NCBI RefSeq assembly: GCF_001643375.1
Contig: NZ_LSHB01000056.1
Span: 1 to 64,000, forward strand
DNA: 64,000 nucleotides
Source: Chryseobacterium sp. FP211-J200
GTDB lineage: Bacteria; Bacteroidota; Bacteroidia; Flavobacteriales; Weeksellaceae
Direction: 5' to 3'
In this document: piece after piece, positions 53,826-62,719 of the stretch
How the letters are laid out: each line of letters starts with the position of its first letter
Position numbering within the stretch: position 1 is the first letter of the stretch
Notes under the pieces: model-generated
Told to the model about the DNA's origin: nothing
Databases searched by the model: none
The model's input: only the letters and a program-made list of their open reading frames with translations
Program-made: the position numbers and the translations under genes

Positions 53826-53914
53826 GCAGCCCGGCTTGAGTGGAAATCCTTTTTTGTGGCTGAAAAAGCTAGGCAAAAAGATTGGGAACGGAAGACGGAT
53901 AAAGCTGCCCAAAA
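53826..53914 (+). repeat. Dispersed structured intergenic element, copy G
   Basis: The shortest copy (89 nt). GCAGCCCGGCTTGAG and AAAGCTGCCCAAA ends with the TTTTTTG/CAAAAAG inner stem and a small centre TGGCTGAAAAAGCTAGG whose GGCT and AGCT can pair. It lies in a 465-nt gap between truA and the exporter gene. The rest of that gap holds only the hydrolase remnant and the exporter promoter. Confidence 0.8.
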
Positions 53915-53985
53915 TATCATCAAAAACATTCACAGTTTCTATCAATATTTTCTGTGGTTGGTCAAAGTTTAAAATTTTAAAGTCT

Positions 53986-53993
53986 TATTTTTG
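53986..53993 (+). promoter_or_regulatory. -7 box upstream of the MsbA-like exporter
   Basis: TATTTTTG matches TAnnTTTG. The predicted start near 53998 leaves about 41 nt before the ATG at 54039. A TTG at 53958-53960 is a poorly spaced -33 candidate. Confidence 0.45.
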
Positions 53994-54038
53994 CAAAGAT
54001 TTTTTCGACACTGAAAAATCTCTGGAATCAAAAGAAAA

Positions 54039-55787
54039 ATGAAGAAACAAACGACCTGGGATATTGTAAAACGACTGTTTATGATTGGGATGAAATTCCG
54101 GTCGTGGTTTATCATCACCCTTGTAATCTCCATTGTTTTAGCAATCGTTTCTACTTACAGACCGATTCTGACGAAAAATGTGGTCGACATCGACATCGTT
54201 CAGCTTAAGGACAAAGCGCAACTGATGAAGCACATCTATCTGCTCATCGGATTGGTTGTCGCAGAGACAATTCTGAATTTCTTTCTGGTTTATTTCTCGA
54301 ATTTTATTTCTCAAAATGTGATTCGTGACATCCGAGAAAGACTTTATCACAAACTGATTTACTTCAGAACGGCATTTTTCGACAAAACTCCAATTGGAAG
54401 TCTTGTTACAAGAGCAGTTGGCGATGTAGAAACGATTGCGACGGTTTACACAGACGGATTTCTAATGGTTTTCGGCGATATCCTGAGAATCATAATGGTT
54501 TTGTTTGCGATGTTTCAGGTGGATACGCATCTGAGTATGATCTCTTTAGCGATTCTTCCATTGATGGTCATCATCACAAGAGCTTTCCAGAAAAGGCTGA
54601 AAACTGCATTTGGAATGGAGAGAAGCTGGACTTCGACCCAGAATAGTTTTGTGCAGGAACGTTTGGCAGGAATGCCTTTGATTCAGGTCTTCAACAGACA
54701 AGAAGCGGAGTTTACGAAATTTGATAAAATCAATATTGAACTTAAGAAAGCCTTACTGAGAACGGTTTTCATCTTCTCATTATTCTTTCCCGTTGTAGAA
54801 TTGATCTCTTCACTTTTTATTGGATTTATCCTGTTTTATGGAGGTTTTATCAAATCTACGCCAGGTGTAATCATTGCTTTTATTCAGTTTATTAATATGT
54901 TGATCCGTCCGTTGAGACAGATTGCGGATAGATTTAATAATATTCAGAGAGGAATTGTAGGCGCAGAAAGAGTTCTTGGCGTGATGGACGAAGACCAGGC
55001 GATGCCGAATAACGGAACAATTGCAAGAGACCACTTTGATGGAAAAATTGAATTTCAAAAGGTTCATTTCGCTTATGATGAAAAGCAATTGGTTTTAAAA
55101 GGGATTGATTTCAAAGTGAATTCGGGTGAAACTGTTGCAATCGTTGGTGCAACCGGAGCCGGAAAATCGACGATCATCAGTCTGATCACAAGACTTTATG
55201 ATATCAATTCTGGAAAAATAATGTTGGACGACGTGGATATCAGAGATTATGAATTGTATAATTTGAGAAGTCACATTGGCGTTGTGCTTCAAGACGTTTT
55301 CCTTTTCCACGGCAGTATTTTTGAAAACCTGACTTTGGGAGACGAAAGCATCACGCTGGAGCAAGTTAAGAAAGCGGCGAAAGAAATAGAAGTTGATCAA
55401 TTCATCGAGCAATTGCCTGGCGGTTACGATTATGTGGTGAGCGAAAGAGGTTCGTCGATTTCCCTTGGGCAAAGACAATTGTTATCATTTTTGAGAGCAT
55501 ATCTTTCTGACCCGAAAATTTTGATTCTTGATGAAGCAACCTCATCCATCGACCACGAAAGTGAAAAACTCATCCAAAGAGCAACCGAAAAAATCACTAA
55601 AAACAGAACATCAATCCTCATCGCGCACCGACTTTCAACCATTGAAAAAGCGGACAAAATCATCGTGATGGACCACGGATTGATTGTGGAAGAAGGAACG
55701 CATCAGGAACTGCTTGCGAAAAATGGTTATTATTCCTTGCTTTATAAGGCTCAGGTGGTTTCTCCGGATGGAGATACTGTGATTTAG
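54039..55787 (+). CDS. MsbA-like ABC exporter half-transporter
   Basis: A 582-residue homodimeric-type half-transporter. Six transmembrane helices (about residues 20-320) precede an ATPase domain with Walker A GATGAGKST (about 370), signature ISLGQRQ (a frequent variant of LSGGQ) and Walker B ILILDEATSSIDH (about 495), then D-loop and IAHRLST switch His. Substrates in the family include lipid A, lipids and drugs. It is followed after 14 nt by a glycosidase gene. Confidence 0.93.
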   Translation: MKKQTTWDIVKRLFMIGMKFRSWFIITLVISIVLAIVSTYRPILTKNVVDIDIVQLKDKAQLMKHIYLLIGLVVAETILNFFLVYFSNFISQNVIRDIRERLYHKLIYFRTAFFDKTPIGSLVTRAVGDVETIATVYTDGFLMVFGDILRIIMVLFAMFQVDTHLSMISLAILPLMVIITRAFQKRLKTAFGMERSWTSTQNSFVQERLAGMPLIQVFNRQEAEFTKFDKINIELKKALLRTVFIFSLFFPVVELISSLFIGFILFYGGFIKSTPGVIIAFIQFINMLIRPLRQIADRFNNIQRGIVGAERVLGVMDEDQAMPNNGTIARDHFDGKIEFQKVHFAYDEKQLVLKGIDFKVNSGETVAIVGATGAGKSTIISLITRLYDINSGKIMLDDVDIRDYELYNLRSHIGVVLQDVFLFHGSIFENLTLGDESITLEQVKKAAKEIEVDQFIEQLPGGYDYVVSERGSSISLGQRQLLSFLRAYLSDPKILILDEATSSIDHESEKLIQRATEKITKNRTSILIAHRLSTIEKADKIIVMDHGLIVEEGTHQELLAKNGYYSLLYKAQVVSPDGDTVI

Positions 55788-55801
55788 ATTAATTTTTGGA
55801 A

Positions 55802-56518
55802 ATGAAAAACATCATTCTATTTTCGCTTTTAGCATTTGTCATTTTATCTTGTAGTGACAAAATTAAAAATGAAAAAGATTATGTTATTTTCGAAGCGAAT
55901 CCAAAAACAGAAAACATCAAATTCTATTGGAAAAATGACAGCGGTCAAGTTATTAAAAGCATTAATAATTTGAAAAAACACGTCGAATCCAAAAATGAAA
56001 ATTTGAAATTTGCAATGAACGGCGGAATGTTTGAAATCAATAATATTCCCAAAGGCCTTTACATTGAAAACTTCAAAATCCTCAATAAAATAGATACTTC
56101 AAACGGAAATGGAAATTTCTATTTGCAACCAAACGGTGTATTTTATTTGACTAAGAATAATGAGGCTAAAATTGTAGAAACACAAAAATTTCGTTACAAC
56201 TCAAATATCGAATATGCGACACAATCTGGCCCAATGTTGCTGATAAATGGAAATATAAACCCCATTTTCCAAGAACAATCTACGAATGTAAATATCAGAA
56301 ACGGTGTTGGAATCTTGGAGAATGGAAATATCGTATTTGTAATGTCAAAAACCAAAGTCAATTTTTACAATTTCGCCTTATTATTCAAAGAATTGGGTTG
56401 CAAAAATGCTTTGTATCTGGATGGTTTCGTCTCAAGAACTTATCTTCCAGAGAAAAAATGGATGCAGGAAGATGGCGATTTTGGAGTAATGATTGGCGTA
56501 ACGGATTCTGAAAAATAG
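55802..56518 (+). CDS. Phosphodiester glycosidase family (NAGPA/DUF2233) lipoprotein
   Basis: A 238-residue exported protein with lipobox VILSCS (acylated Cys about residue 18) and the NAGPA-type fold: LKFAMNGGMFEINNIPKGLYIENFK and TQSGPMLLINGNI are the family blocks, with ALYLDGFVSRTYLPEKKW near the C terminus. Enzymes of this fold remove GlcNAc caps from phosphodiesters. ATG at 55802 was chosen over TTG at 55796. It follows the exporter gene by 14 nt, suggesting a shared transcript, though a functional link is not evident. Confidence 0.85.
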   Translation: MKNIILFSLLAFVILSCSDKIKNEKDYVIFEANPKTENIKFYWKNDSGQVIKSINNLKKHVESKNENLKFAMNGGMFEINNIPKGLYIENFKILNKIDTSNGNGNFYLQPNGVFYLTKNNEAKIVETQKFRYNSNIEYATQSGPMLLINGNINPIFQEQSTNVNIRNGVGILENGNIVFVMSKTKVNFYNFALLFKELGCKNALYLDGFVSRTYLPEKKWMQEDGDFGVMIGVTDSEK

Positions 56519-56520
56519 AA

Positions 56521-56766
56521 TTAATCCTTCACAATCCGGCCTCGAAAACTCAACATTCCAGAAACAATGATTAGGCAAATCACAATGATGATTTTTGAAG
56601 CCAATAAGTCCTGACAAAGATTTCTACCAGAAACTAGCGAAATACAATCTTTCATATTTGCGGTTTCGTATTTCAGACTGACTTGGATGTTGACAACGGC
56701 AAAAACCGACATCACAATCACCAAAATCAGAAAGCTGATGATGGTTTGATAGACCGATTTTCTCAT
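56521..56766 (-). CDS. Small membrane protein
   Basis: An 81-residue protein with two predicted helices (about 8-26 and 56-76) flanking a Cys-containing loop (KDCISLVSGRNLCQDLL). The pair of cysteines could form a disulfide in the periplasm. No family recognised. It converges with the glycosidase gene with only 2 nt between them and is divergent from no neighbour; it may be read with the flavin reductase gene upstream on its strand. Confidence 0.6.
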   Translation of the reverse strand: MRKSVYQTIISFLILVIVMSVFAVVNIQVSLKYETANMKDCISLVSGRNLCQDLLASKIIIVICLIIVSGMLSFRGRIVKD

Positions 56767-56803
56767 AGTTTAATTAATGGTTTTTGGTTTTTTTTAACGG
56801 TTA

Positions 56804-57628
56804 TCAGTCAGATTTTAAAACATTCCACGCATTTTCAATTTCATTGTTTTTTAAATAATTCTGTGCTAATAAATGTACATCTTTTTCCGAAGAAAAACGA
56901 CCAATTGGTAAAATTTCCACATTCGCCAACATCCCCAAATCGTTGCCTGTGAAGATATGACTTTGTTTGATTTCATTTGGAAGTTGGTCGTAGCCAATTC
57001 CTTTTGTAACCAGCGGTTTTGGAACTTCGAAGATGTTATTCTCGTTATTTCTGGAATAGAAATTCCCGCCTAATCGCGCGACCAGATCCAATTTTTTTTG
57101 GTCAAGATTTCCATTTTCGTCGAGATATTTTTCGTTGATATGGATTTTCGCAATCTCTGCAATCACAAGATTTCCCGCGCCACCAAGTTCTCCTAAACTT
57201 TTTATTTCAAGAACTTTGCATTCAAAATTAACTGGTGACTCTGAAATCAAAGGTGGTTTTACGATGTCGGCAGGCTTCATCGTCAAACCAGATTTAATGA
57301 ATTCATTAATGCCATCTTCGTATTCCGTACTTGTCAAAGAAACTTGCTGAACCATCTCGAAATTTACGTTTCCGATGACCAACTCAGGAACTTCTTTCAG
57401 GTTTTCCAACGTATGTTTTGTCGTATTGTCACGCACGCGTCTGGAAGGCGAAATAATCACAATCGGCGGAACCGTGCTGAACATATTGAAAAAACTGAAA
57501 GGCGAAAGATTGATTTCTCCTTTTGCATTGATTGTACTTGCTAAAGCAATTGGTCTAGGTGAAAGTGCTGTTTGCATTACTTGTTGTAATTGAACTGCGG
57601 AAATATGGGATGGAATGATTGTTTTCAT
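56804..57628 (-). CDS. Flavin reductase family protein
   Basis: A 274-residue FMN-binding split-barrel protein. The FMN block SPRPIALASTINAKGEINLSPFSFFNMFSTVPPIVIIS (about 25-62) and HTLENLKEVPELVIGNVNF are typical of flavin reductases that feed reduced flavin to oxygenases. In flavobacteria this type often sits next to tyrosine-catabolism genes, as here (fahA 100 nt upstream), and may accompany that pathway. Repeat fragments with CTTTGTGA words fill the gap to fahA. Confidence 0.88.
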   Translation of the reverse strand: MKTIIPSHISAVQLQQVMQTALSPRPIALASTINAKGEINLSPFSFFNMFSTVPPIVIISPSRRVRDNTTKHTLENLKEVPELVIGNVNFEMVQQVSLTSTEYEDGINEFIKSGLTMKPADIVKPPLISESPVNFECKVLEIKSLGELGGAGNLVIAEIAKIHINEKYLDENGNLDQKKLDLVARLGGNFYSRNNENNIFEVPKPLVTKGIGYDQLPNEIKQSHIFTGNDLGMLANVEILPIGRFSSEKDVHLLAQNYLKNNEIENAWNVLKSD

Positions 57629-57728
57629 TTCTTATTTAATTAGAATATTTTTTAACCACTAGGAACACAAGAGTTTTCCAAAGGATACAAGAAAAAAATC
57701 TTTGTGAGCTTTGTGAAAATCTTTGTTT

Positions 57729-58985
57729 CTATTGTGGTAAAACTGCTGGCAAAATCTTTCCTGAAACCTCACCAAACCCAATTCGAATCCCGTCTTTTTC
57801 CGACCAAGCTTTCATCGTAATCGTATCGCCGTCTTCTATAAATTTTCTTTCGATTCCGTTTTTGAGTTGCAATGGTTTTGTGCCTTTCCAAGACAATTCC
57901 AGCATCGAACCGTACGATTTTTCATCTTCTCCGGATATGGTTCCGCTGGCGTAAACATCACCAACTTCGACATTGCAACCACCAACGGTGTGATGCGCCA
58001 ACTGCTGGAACATATTCCAATACATAAATTTGTAATTGCTTTGCGAAATCAGATTTTCTTCTGAGTTTTCTGGTTTCAAATAAACTTCGAGGTTGATGTC
58101 ATAATTTTTATCTCCTCCGAATTTCAGATAATCTAAAACTTCCGGTTCCTGTTTTGGAGATTCTGTTTTGAATGGTTTCAAAGCTTCCAAAGTCACAATC
58201 CAAGGCGAAATGGACGAACCAAAATTCTTTCCTAAAAATGGCCCCAATGGAACATATTCCCAACTCTGGATATCTCTCGCCGACCAATCGTTGAAAATCA
58301 TCATTCCGAAAATCGCATCTTCTGCCTCAGCCACAGAAATCCTGTCGCCCAAATCGGTATTTTTATTCACAACAAAAGCCATTTCCAATTCGAAGTCGAG
58401 TTGTTTTGACGCACTGAAAATCGGTTTATCTGCATCCGGCGGTTTGATTTGTCCACAAGGTCTGATGATATCGATTCCTGACAAAACGATGGAAGAAGCA
58501 CGACCGTGATAACCAACCGGCAAATGTTTCCAGTTTGGAAGGAGCGCATTGGCCGGGTCGCGGAACATCATTCCCACATTGGTTGCGTGCTGAATACTGC
58601 TGTAAAAATCGGTATAATTGGGGATGTGCAAAGGCATCATCATTTGGATCTCGTCGAGATTGTAGAAGCAATCTGTAATCGTTCGTTCGTCTTTTGAAAG
58701 AAGTGAATCTTCCAATAAAAGCTGTTGGATTTTTTCTCTGACCTTATTCGTAATTGGTTTCCCAAGTTCGATGAATTCGTTGATGGTGTAAGCTTCGAAG
58801 ACATTATCGTCCATTTCGGTGATTTCTTCAAAATAGCCAAGGTCGTACAAAGTTGCAAGGTCTATAACGATGTCGCCAATTCTAGTCGCACACGCAATAA
58901 ATTCTTTATTAAAAACACAAACGCCAAAAGGAATATTGTGAATGGAAAAGTCTGAATCTGAGGGATATTCTATGAATGATTTCAT
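57729..58985 (-). CDS. fahA: Fumarylacetoacetase
   Basis: Last enzyme of tyrosine catabolism, splitting fumarylacetoacetate into fumarate and acetoacetate. The 418 residues are standard. The blocks NYTDFYSSIQHATNVGMMFRDP, LPVGYHGRASSIV (with the catalytic His), and FGMMIFNDWSARDIQSWEYVPLGPFLGKNF are family hallmarks. It is transcribed in the same direction as hppD, but a strong terminator at 59027-59056 separates them, so it probably has its own promoter. Confidence 0.96.
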   Translation of the reverse strand: MKSFIEYPSDSDFSIHNIPFGVCVFNKEFIACATRIGDIVIDLATLYDLGYFEEITEMDDNVFEAYTINEFIELGKPITNKVREKIQQLLLEDSLLSKDERTITDCFYNLDEIQMMMPLHIPNYTDFYSSIQHATNVGMMFRDPANALLPNWKHLPVGYHGRASSIVLSGIDIIRPCGQIKPPDADKPIFSASKQLDFELEMAFVVNKNTDLGDRISVAEAEDAIFGMMIFNDWSARDIQSWEYVPLGPFLGKNFGSSISPWIVTLEALKPFKTESPKQEPEVLDYLKFGGDKNYDINLEVYLKPENSEENLISQSNYKFMYWNMFQQLAHHTVGGCNVEVGDVYASGTISGEDEKSYGSMLELSWKGTKPLQLKNGIERKFIEDGDTITMKAWSEKDGIRIGFGEVSGKILPAVLPQ

Positions 58986-58990
58986 ATTTT

Positions 58991-59013
58991 AGAAGTTAGA
59001 GTTTAGATGTTAG
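58991..59013 (+). repeat. 23-bp repeat word identical to reverse complement of 33173-33195
   Basis: This short AT-rich word (AGAAGTTAGAGTTTAGATG plus four bases) is exactly the reverse complement of a word 26 kb away, before the 108-aa gene. It is adjacent to the fahA start. Confidence 0.75.
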
Positions 59014-59026
59014 AATTTAGACAAAA

Positions 59027-59056
59027 AATTAAAGCATTAAAAATAATGCTTTAATT
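59027..59056 (-). terminator. Terminator downstream of hppD
   Basis: AATTAAAGCATT (59027-59038) is perfectly complementary to AATGCTTTAATT (59045-59056), 12 bp. Read on the minus strand a T-rich run (59023-59028) follows. It ends the hppD transcript before fahA. Confidence 0.85.
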
Positions 59057-59075
59057 CTATAGTGAATGATTTGGT

Positions 59076-60206
59076 TTATAAGTTGCCACGTTTTTCCTGC
59101 TCTTTTTCCAAGGCTTCGAAAAGTGCTTTGAAATTCCCGGCTCCGAAGCTCTGAGCGCCGTGTCTCTCGATGATTTCGTAGAACAAGGTTGGTCTGTCTT
59201 CCACTGGTTTTGTGAAAATTTGAAGTAGATAACCTTCCTCATCACAGTCAACCAAAATCCCTAAACTTTGAAGTTTTTTGATATCCTCATCAATATCTCC
59301 AACTCTTTCGGGAATCATTTCGTAATAGGCTTCCGGCGGTGGCGAAAGGAATTCGATTCCACGACTTTTCAGTTCTGTAACGGTTTTTACGATATCTTTT
59401 GTCGCAACAGCAATGTGCTGAACGCCTTCGCCTTCGTAGAAATCCAGATATTCCTCCACCTGAGATTTTCTCTGACCTTCGGCCGGTTCGTTGATTGGGA
59501 ACTTTGCAAATCCGTTTCCGTTGGACATTACTTTTGACATCAAAGCAGAATATTCTGTATTGATTTGTTTATCATCAAATGAAAGAATGTTGACAAATCC
59601 CATCACTTTTTCGTACCACTCCACCGTTGGAACCATCCTGTCCCAGCCGACATTTCCGACGCAATGGTCCACGTACAAAAGTCCAACATCAGAAGGATTA
59701 TAGTCGCTTTTCCAAGGTTCGTAGCCTGGCATAAATGCACCAGAATAATTTTTACGTTCGATGAACATATGGATGGTTTCGCCGTAAGTGTAGATCCCAG
59801 ACATCTTAACCTCGCCAAATTCGTCAGTCAAAGTTTGTGGTTCCAGATATGGTTTTCCACCACGTTTTGTGGTTTCTTCGAATGCTTTTTCGGCATCATC
59901 TACCCAAAGCGCCAAAATCTTGACACCGTCGCCGTGTTTTTTCTGATGTTCGCAAATTGGAGAATCGGATTTAAGTCCTGAAGTTAAAACAAGTCTGATC
60001 TTGCCCTGTTGAAGAACGTAAGACGAGCGGTCTCTTACACCAGTTTCCGGGCCCGCATAAGCTACGGACTGAAAACCGAATGCGGTTTTGTAAAAATGCG
60101 CTGCTTGCTTGGCATTTCCTACATAAAATTCTAAATAATCTGTTCCGTTGATCGGGAGAAAATTCTCCGCTTGTGCGATTTTCTCGGCAAAAGTGAGTGT
60201 TGACAT
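59076..60206 (-). CDS. hppD: 4-hydroxyphenylpyruvate dioxygenase
   Basis: Converts 4-hydroxyphenylpyruvate to homogentisate in tyrosine breakdown. The 376-residue enzyme has the iron ligands His in YVDHCVGNVGWDRM (about 180) and GVQHIAVATKDI (about 260), and Glu in LFYEIIERHGAQSFGAGNFKALFEAL (about 340). ATG at 60206 (MSTLTFAEKIAQAEN) was preferred over a start 33 nt upstream because the family begins near here. The upstream gap carries a perfect palindrome at 60260-60279 that may regulate it. Confidence 0.96.
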   Translation of the reverse strand: MSTLTFAEKIAQAENFLPINGTDYLEFYVGNAKQAAHFYKTAFGFQSVAYAGPETGVRDRSSYVLQQGKIRLVLTSGLKSDSPICEHQKKHGDGVKILALWVDDAEKAFEETTKRGGKPYLEPQTLTDEFGEVKMSGIYTYGETIHMFIERKNYSGAFMPGYEPWKSDYNPSDVGLLYVDHCVGNVGWDRMVPTVEWYEKVMGFVNILSFDDKQINTEYSALMSKVMSNGNGFAKFPINEPAEGQRKSQVEEYLDFYEGEGVQHIAVATKDIVKTVTELKSRGIEFLSPPPEAYYEMIPERVGDIDEDIKKLQSLGILVDCDEEGYLLQIFTKPVEDRPTLFYEIIERHGAQSFGAGNFKALFEALEKEQEKRGNL

Positions 60207-60259
60207 TTTACTTTTTACTTTTATATCTGTTGATGCCAAGATAAGAATTTTCTAGAAAC

Positions 60260-60279
60260 AAACTAACGATTGTTAGTTT
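60260..60279. promoter_or_regulatory. Palindrome upstream of hppD, candidate operator
   Basis: AAACTAAC, GATT, GTTAGTTT: perfect 8-bp arms, 54 nt before the hppD start. The shape suits a TetR- or MarR-type repressor operator. No regulator gene is adjacent. Confidence 0.5.
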
Positions 60280-60517
60280 TTTAAGGAATGTCGTATTTAA
60301 TAAACAAATACATCAAGTCGGAAAACATAAAAATAAAGTATCCCAAAGGTTATTGAGAAATATTAAATAACATACAAAAAATACATAATTATAAATAATA
60401 ATCAGTTAAAATTAACTAATGTTAATCATTTCACACCAAAAGCATTATAAAAATACACACAACACAATAAGTATTTTTAAGTACACTTAAGTTTATTAAT
60501 ATCTGTTATTCTAGTAT
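60280..60517. other. AT-rich non-coding gap with no supported gene
   Basis: No open frame, repeat or hairpin of note was found here apart from short inverted pieces such as GTTAAAATTAAC (60403-60414). The right end holds a promoter-like box on the plus strand. Confidence 0.4.
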
Positions 60518-60595
60518 TACATTTGTCAAAGAGTTTCTAACGATTCTAAAAACACAAACCATGAAAAAGGCCGTAATTTGTTTACGGCTTTTTAT
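60518..60595 (+). ncRNA. Candidate short transcript between orphan promoter and terminator
   Basis: TACATTTG at 60518-60525 is an exact -7 match on the plus strand, with TTTA at 60492-60495 as a weak -33 (22-nt spacing). GCCGTAA (60570-60576) and TTACGGC (60582-60588) form a hairpin followed by T. No plus-strand gene follows; a transcript of about 65 nt is predicted. The hairpin also ends the minus-strand gene on the right, which may be its sole role. Confidence 0.3.
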
Positions 60596-61376
60596 TTATA
60601 ACATTGTTTAGCAATCCAGAGTTGGGATTGTAGTTGTCCCAGATCATCCATTTTTGATCGATGTTCTTTATAAAATAGATCTGGGTATTAAGTTCATTCA
60701 CGATATATTCTTCTCCCGTTTCTTCCACCACGAAAACCAAATTCCAAAATTCCTGTGTCTTGATGACCATTTTGTCTGCTTCTTCAGAAATAACATCTAG
60801 ATCAAAGATCTCAAAGTTGGATCGGTTGTTGTGTGTAAACAGTTTCAGTCCATTATCGCAAAGTTTGGTGCTGTAGTTTTTGATCCGTTCTATAAAAGGC
60901 GCTTCCGGAAAGATCAACTCTTTGAAGATCTCAAGTCTCAGCTCTGGAAAATATTTGAAAAATTCAAAATTCGTGTGGCAATATCTATACACAATATCAC
61001 TTGTAAACTCTTTGCTGAACTCACTTTCATTATACACATTATTTTCTTTGACGCTCAGCACGAAGGCATTCAGGTCTTTGAAACACAAAAAGATGCAGAT
61101 CTTGTCCAGAGTTTTCAAAAAACGAAGGTCGTTATGGGTTTTGTAATGATAATCACTCTCAAAGAAACGTTGAAGAGTGATGTGGGAAATACTGGTTCCC
61201 AACTCAAACTTCCTTTCGTTCTGCAATTCTTCTCTTTTGGAAAGATCTTCTTTTATGATCTCGGAAAGAATAACATAATGACTTCGCTTCCAAGGATTTG
61301 AATTTCCTAAAATCGAATTTTGGATAATTGGTTGCTGCCGAATTTCTTCTTTCAGCAAGTTGTATATTGATCTCAA
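60582..61376 (-). CDS. Uncharacterised 264-aa protein with N-terminal HTH-like segment
   Basis: No family is recognised. The N-terminal third (about residues 55-105) reads LGTSISHITLQRFFESDYHYKTHNDLRFLKTLDKICIFLCFKDLNAFV, resembling the HTH-like segment found at the start of many Bacteroidota proteins, so a DNA-binding role is possible. The remainder is mixed alpha/beta and ends with a NTF2-like stretch (FWNLVFVVEETGEEYIVNELNTQIYFIKNIDQKWMIWD). The frame has no ATG: the start is TTG at 61376. The promoter box at 61402-61409 supports transcription from here. Its stop lies inside the terminator hairpin. Confidence 0.65.
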   Translation of the reverse strand: MRSIYNLLKEEIRQQPIIQNSILGNSNPWKRSHYVILSEIIKEDLSKREELQNERKFELGTSISHITLQRFFESDYHYKTHNDLRFLKTLDKICIFLCFKDLNAFVLSVKENNVYNESEFSKEFTSDIVYRYCHTNFEFFKYFPELRLEIFKELIFPEAPFIERIKNYSTKLCDNGLKLFTHNNRSNFEIFDLDVISEEADKMVIKTQEFWNLVFVVEETGEEYIVNELNTQIYFIKNIDQKWMIWDNYNPNSGLLNNVINKKP

Positions 61377-61401
61377 TTGATTTTTTTCTTATGTGTTCAA
61401 T

Positions 61402-61409
61402 CAAATATA
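61402..61409 (-). promoter_or_regulatory. -7 box upstream of the 264-aa gene
   Basis: On the minus strand this reads TATATTTG, an exact TAnnTTTG match. The expected start near 61397 leaves about 21 nt to the TTG start codon, which supports that choice. Confidence 0.5.
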
Positions 61410-61447
61410 CAACAAAACATAGAAAAAATTAAAGGTTTGTTTAATTT

Positions 61448-62719
61448 TTATTTAAACCTCTCATAAGCCGCTTTGTCCAACATCTCTCTGTCGTCTGGAT
61501 GAGCAATCTCTATCAATGCTTGAGCTCTTTGACGCAGATTTTTTCCGTAAAGATAAGCCGTCCCAAATTCTGTAACAACGTAATGAATGTGACCTCTGGT
61601 TGTCACCACACCCGCGCCTTGTTTAAGAAAAGGAACGATTCTCGGAACACCTTTTTTGGTTCTGGAAGAAAGTGCCATAATTGGTTTTCCGCCTTCGCTC
61701 AGAGCTGCACCACGCATAAAATCCATCTGTCCACCAATTCCGCTGAACTGGTAAGTCCCGATAGAATCAGCACAAACCTGGCCCGTCAAATCAATTTCTA
61801 TCGCAGAATTTATTGCGTGCATTTTCTTATTTTTCATAATATTAATTGGAAAATTCACGTGCTGAATATCCATAAAAGCAACCGCCGGATTATCATCCAC
61901 AAAATCGTATAATCTCCGGGTTCCGAAACAGAAACTCGTGATCGTTCTGTTGGCGTGCGTTCCTTTGTATTTATTATTAATAACATCGTTTTTGATCAGA
62001 TCGATGACACCGTCGCTTAACATTTCTGTGTGAACGCCTAGGTCTTTATGATTGTGAAGACACTGCAGAACCGCATCCGGAATGGTTCCGATCCCCATTT
62101 GAATTGTCGCTTTGTCATCTATCAATTCTGCAACATTTCTACCGATCATCATTTCTTCTTCACCCACTTTCTCACTGTAATTGATGGTCAGAAGCTCTTC
62201 CTCGCTCCAAACCAATTTTTCGATTCTCTTCACGTGGATCATTCCATCGCCGTGTGTTCTTGGCATTTTTGAATTCACAATGGCAATGATCCTCTTCGTT
62301 GTATCGATTGCACTTCTGGCAACATCAACAGAAGTTCCAAGCGTACAATAACCGTGAGCATCTGGAGGCGAAACCGTGATCAAAGCAACATCAATTGGCA
62401 AAATTCCGTTTTTGAAAAGAATAGGAATTTCACTTAAGAAGATTGGAACATAATCACCGTTTTCAGAATTGACCGCTTCCCGAACAGGCGCAGATGTGAA
62501 GAGTGAATTGATGTAAAAACTATCTTTATACTGAGGCTTGGCGATTTCCACATTTCCTTGTTGTGTGATGGAAACCATTTCCACATCTTTCAAACGTGAA
62601 GATTGATTGCCTAATTCATTATATAAAATATTGGGTGTACAAGCACTTCCGTGCCCGAAAATCCTGTCTCCGCTTTTAATAATTGAAACTGCTTCAGCTG
62701 CGCTTACGTAATTGATCAT
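61448..62719 (-). CDS. Acetyl-CoA hydrolase/CoA-transferase family enzyme
   Basis: A 423-residue class I CoA-transferase, likely moving CoA between acetate and a short-chain acid or hydrolysing acetyl-CoA. The GIGTIPDAVLQCLHNHKDLGVHTEM block carries the CoA-binding and catalytic Glu region (about 205-230), preceded by SPPDAHGYCTLGTSVDVARSAI. The C-terminal RGHIHYVVTEFGTAYLYGKNLRQRAQALIEIAHPDDREML is the family end. It stands alone; promoter not identified. Confidence 0.92.
   Translation of the reverse strand: MINYVSAAEAVSIIKSGDRIFGHGSACTPNILYNELGNQSSRLKDVEMVSITQQGNVEIAKPQYKDSFYINSLFTSAPVREAVNSENGDYVPIFLSEIPILFKNGILPIDVALITVSPPDAHGYCTLGTSVDVARSAIDTTKRIIAIVNSKMPRTHGDGMIHVKRIEKLVWSEEELLTINYSEKVGEEEMMIGRNVAELIDDKATIQMGIGTIPDAVLQCLHNHKDLGVHTEMLSDGVIDLIKNDVINNKYKGTHANRTITSFCFGTRRLYDFVDDNPAVAFMDIQHVNFPINIMKNKKMHAINSAIEIDLTGQVCADSIGTYQFSGIGGQMDFMRGAALSEGGKPIMALSSRTKKGVPRIVPFLKQGAGVVTTRGHIHYVVTEFGTAYLYGKNLRQRAQALIEIAHPDDREMLDKAAYERFK

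Noticed and set aside
60561-60601. Short frame MKKAVICLRLFIYNIV as a peptide gene
   Set aside because: It lies entirely over the terminator hairpin, which explains its sequence.
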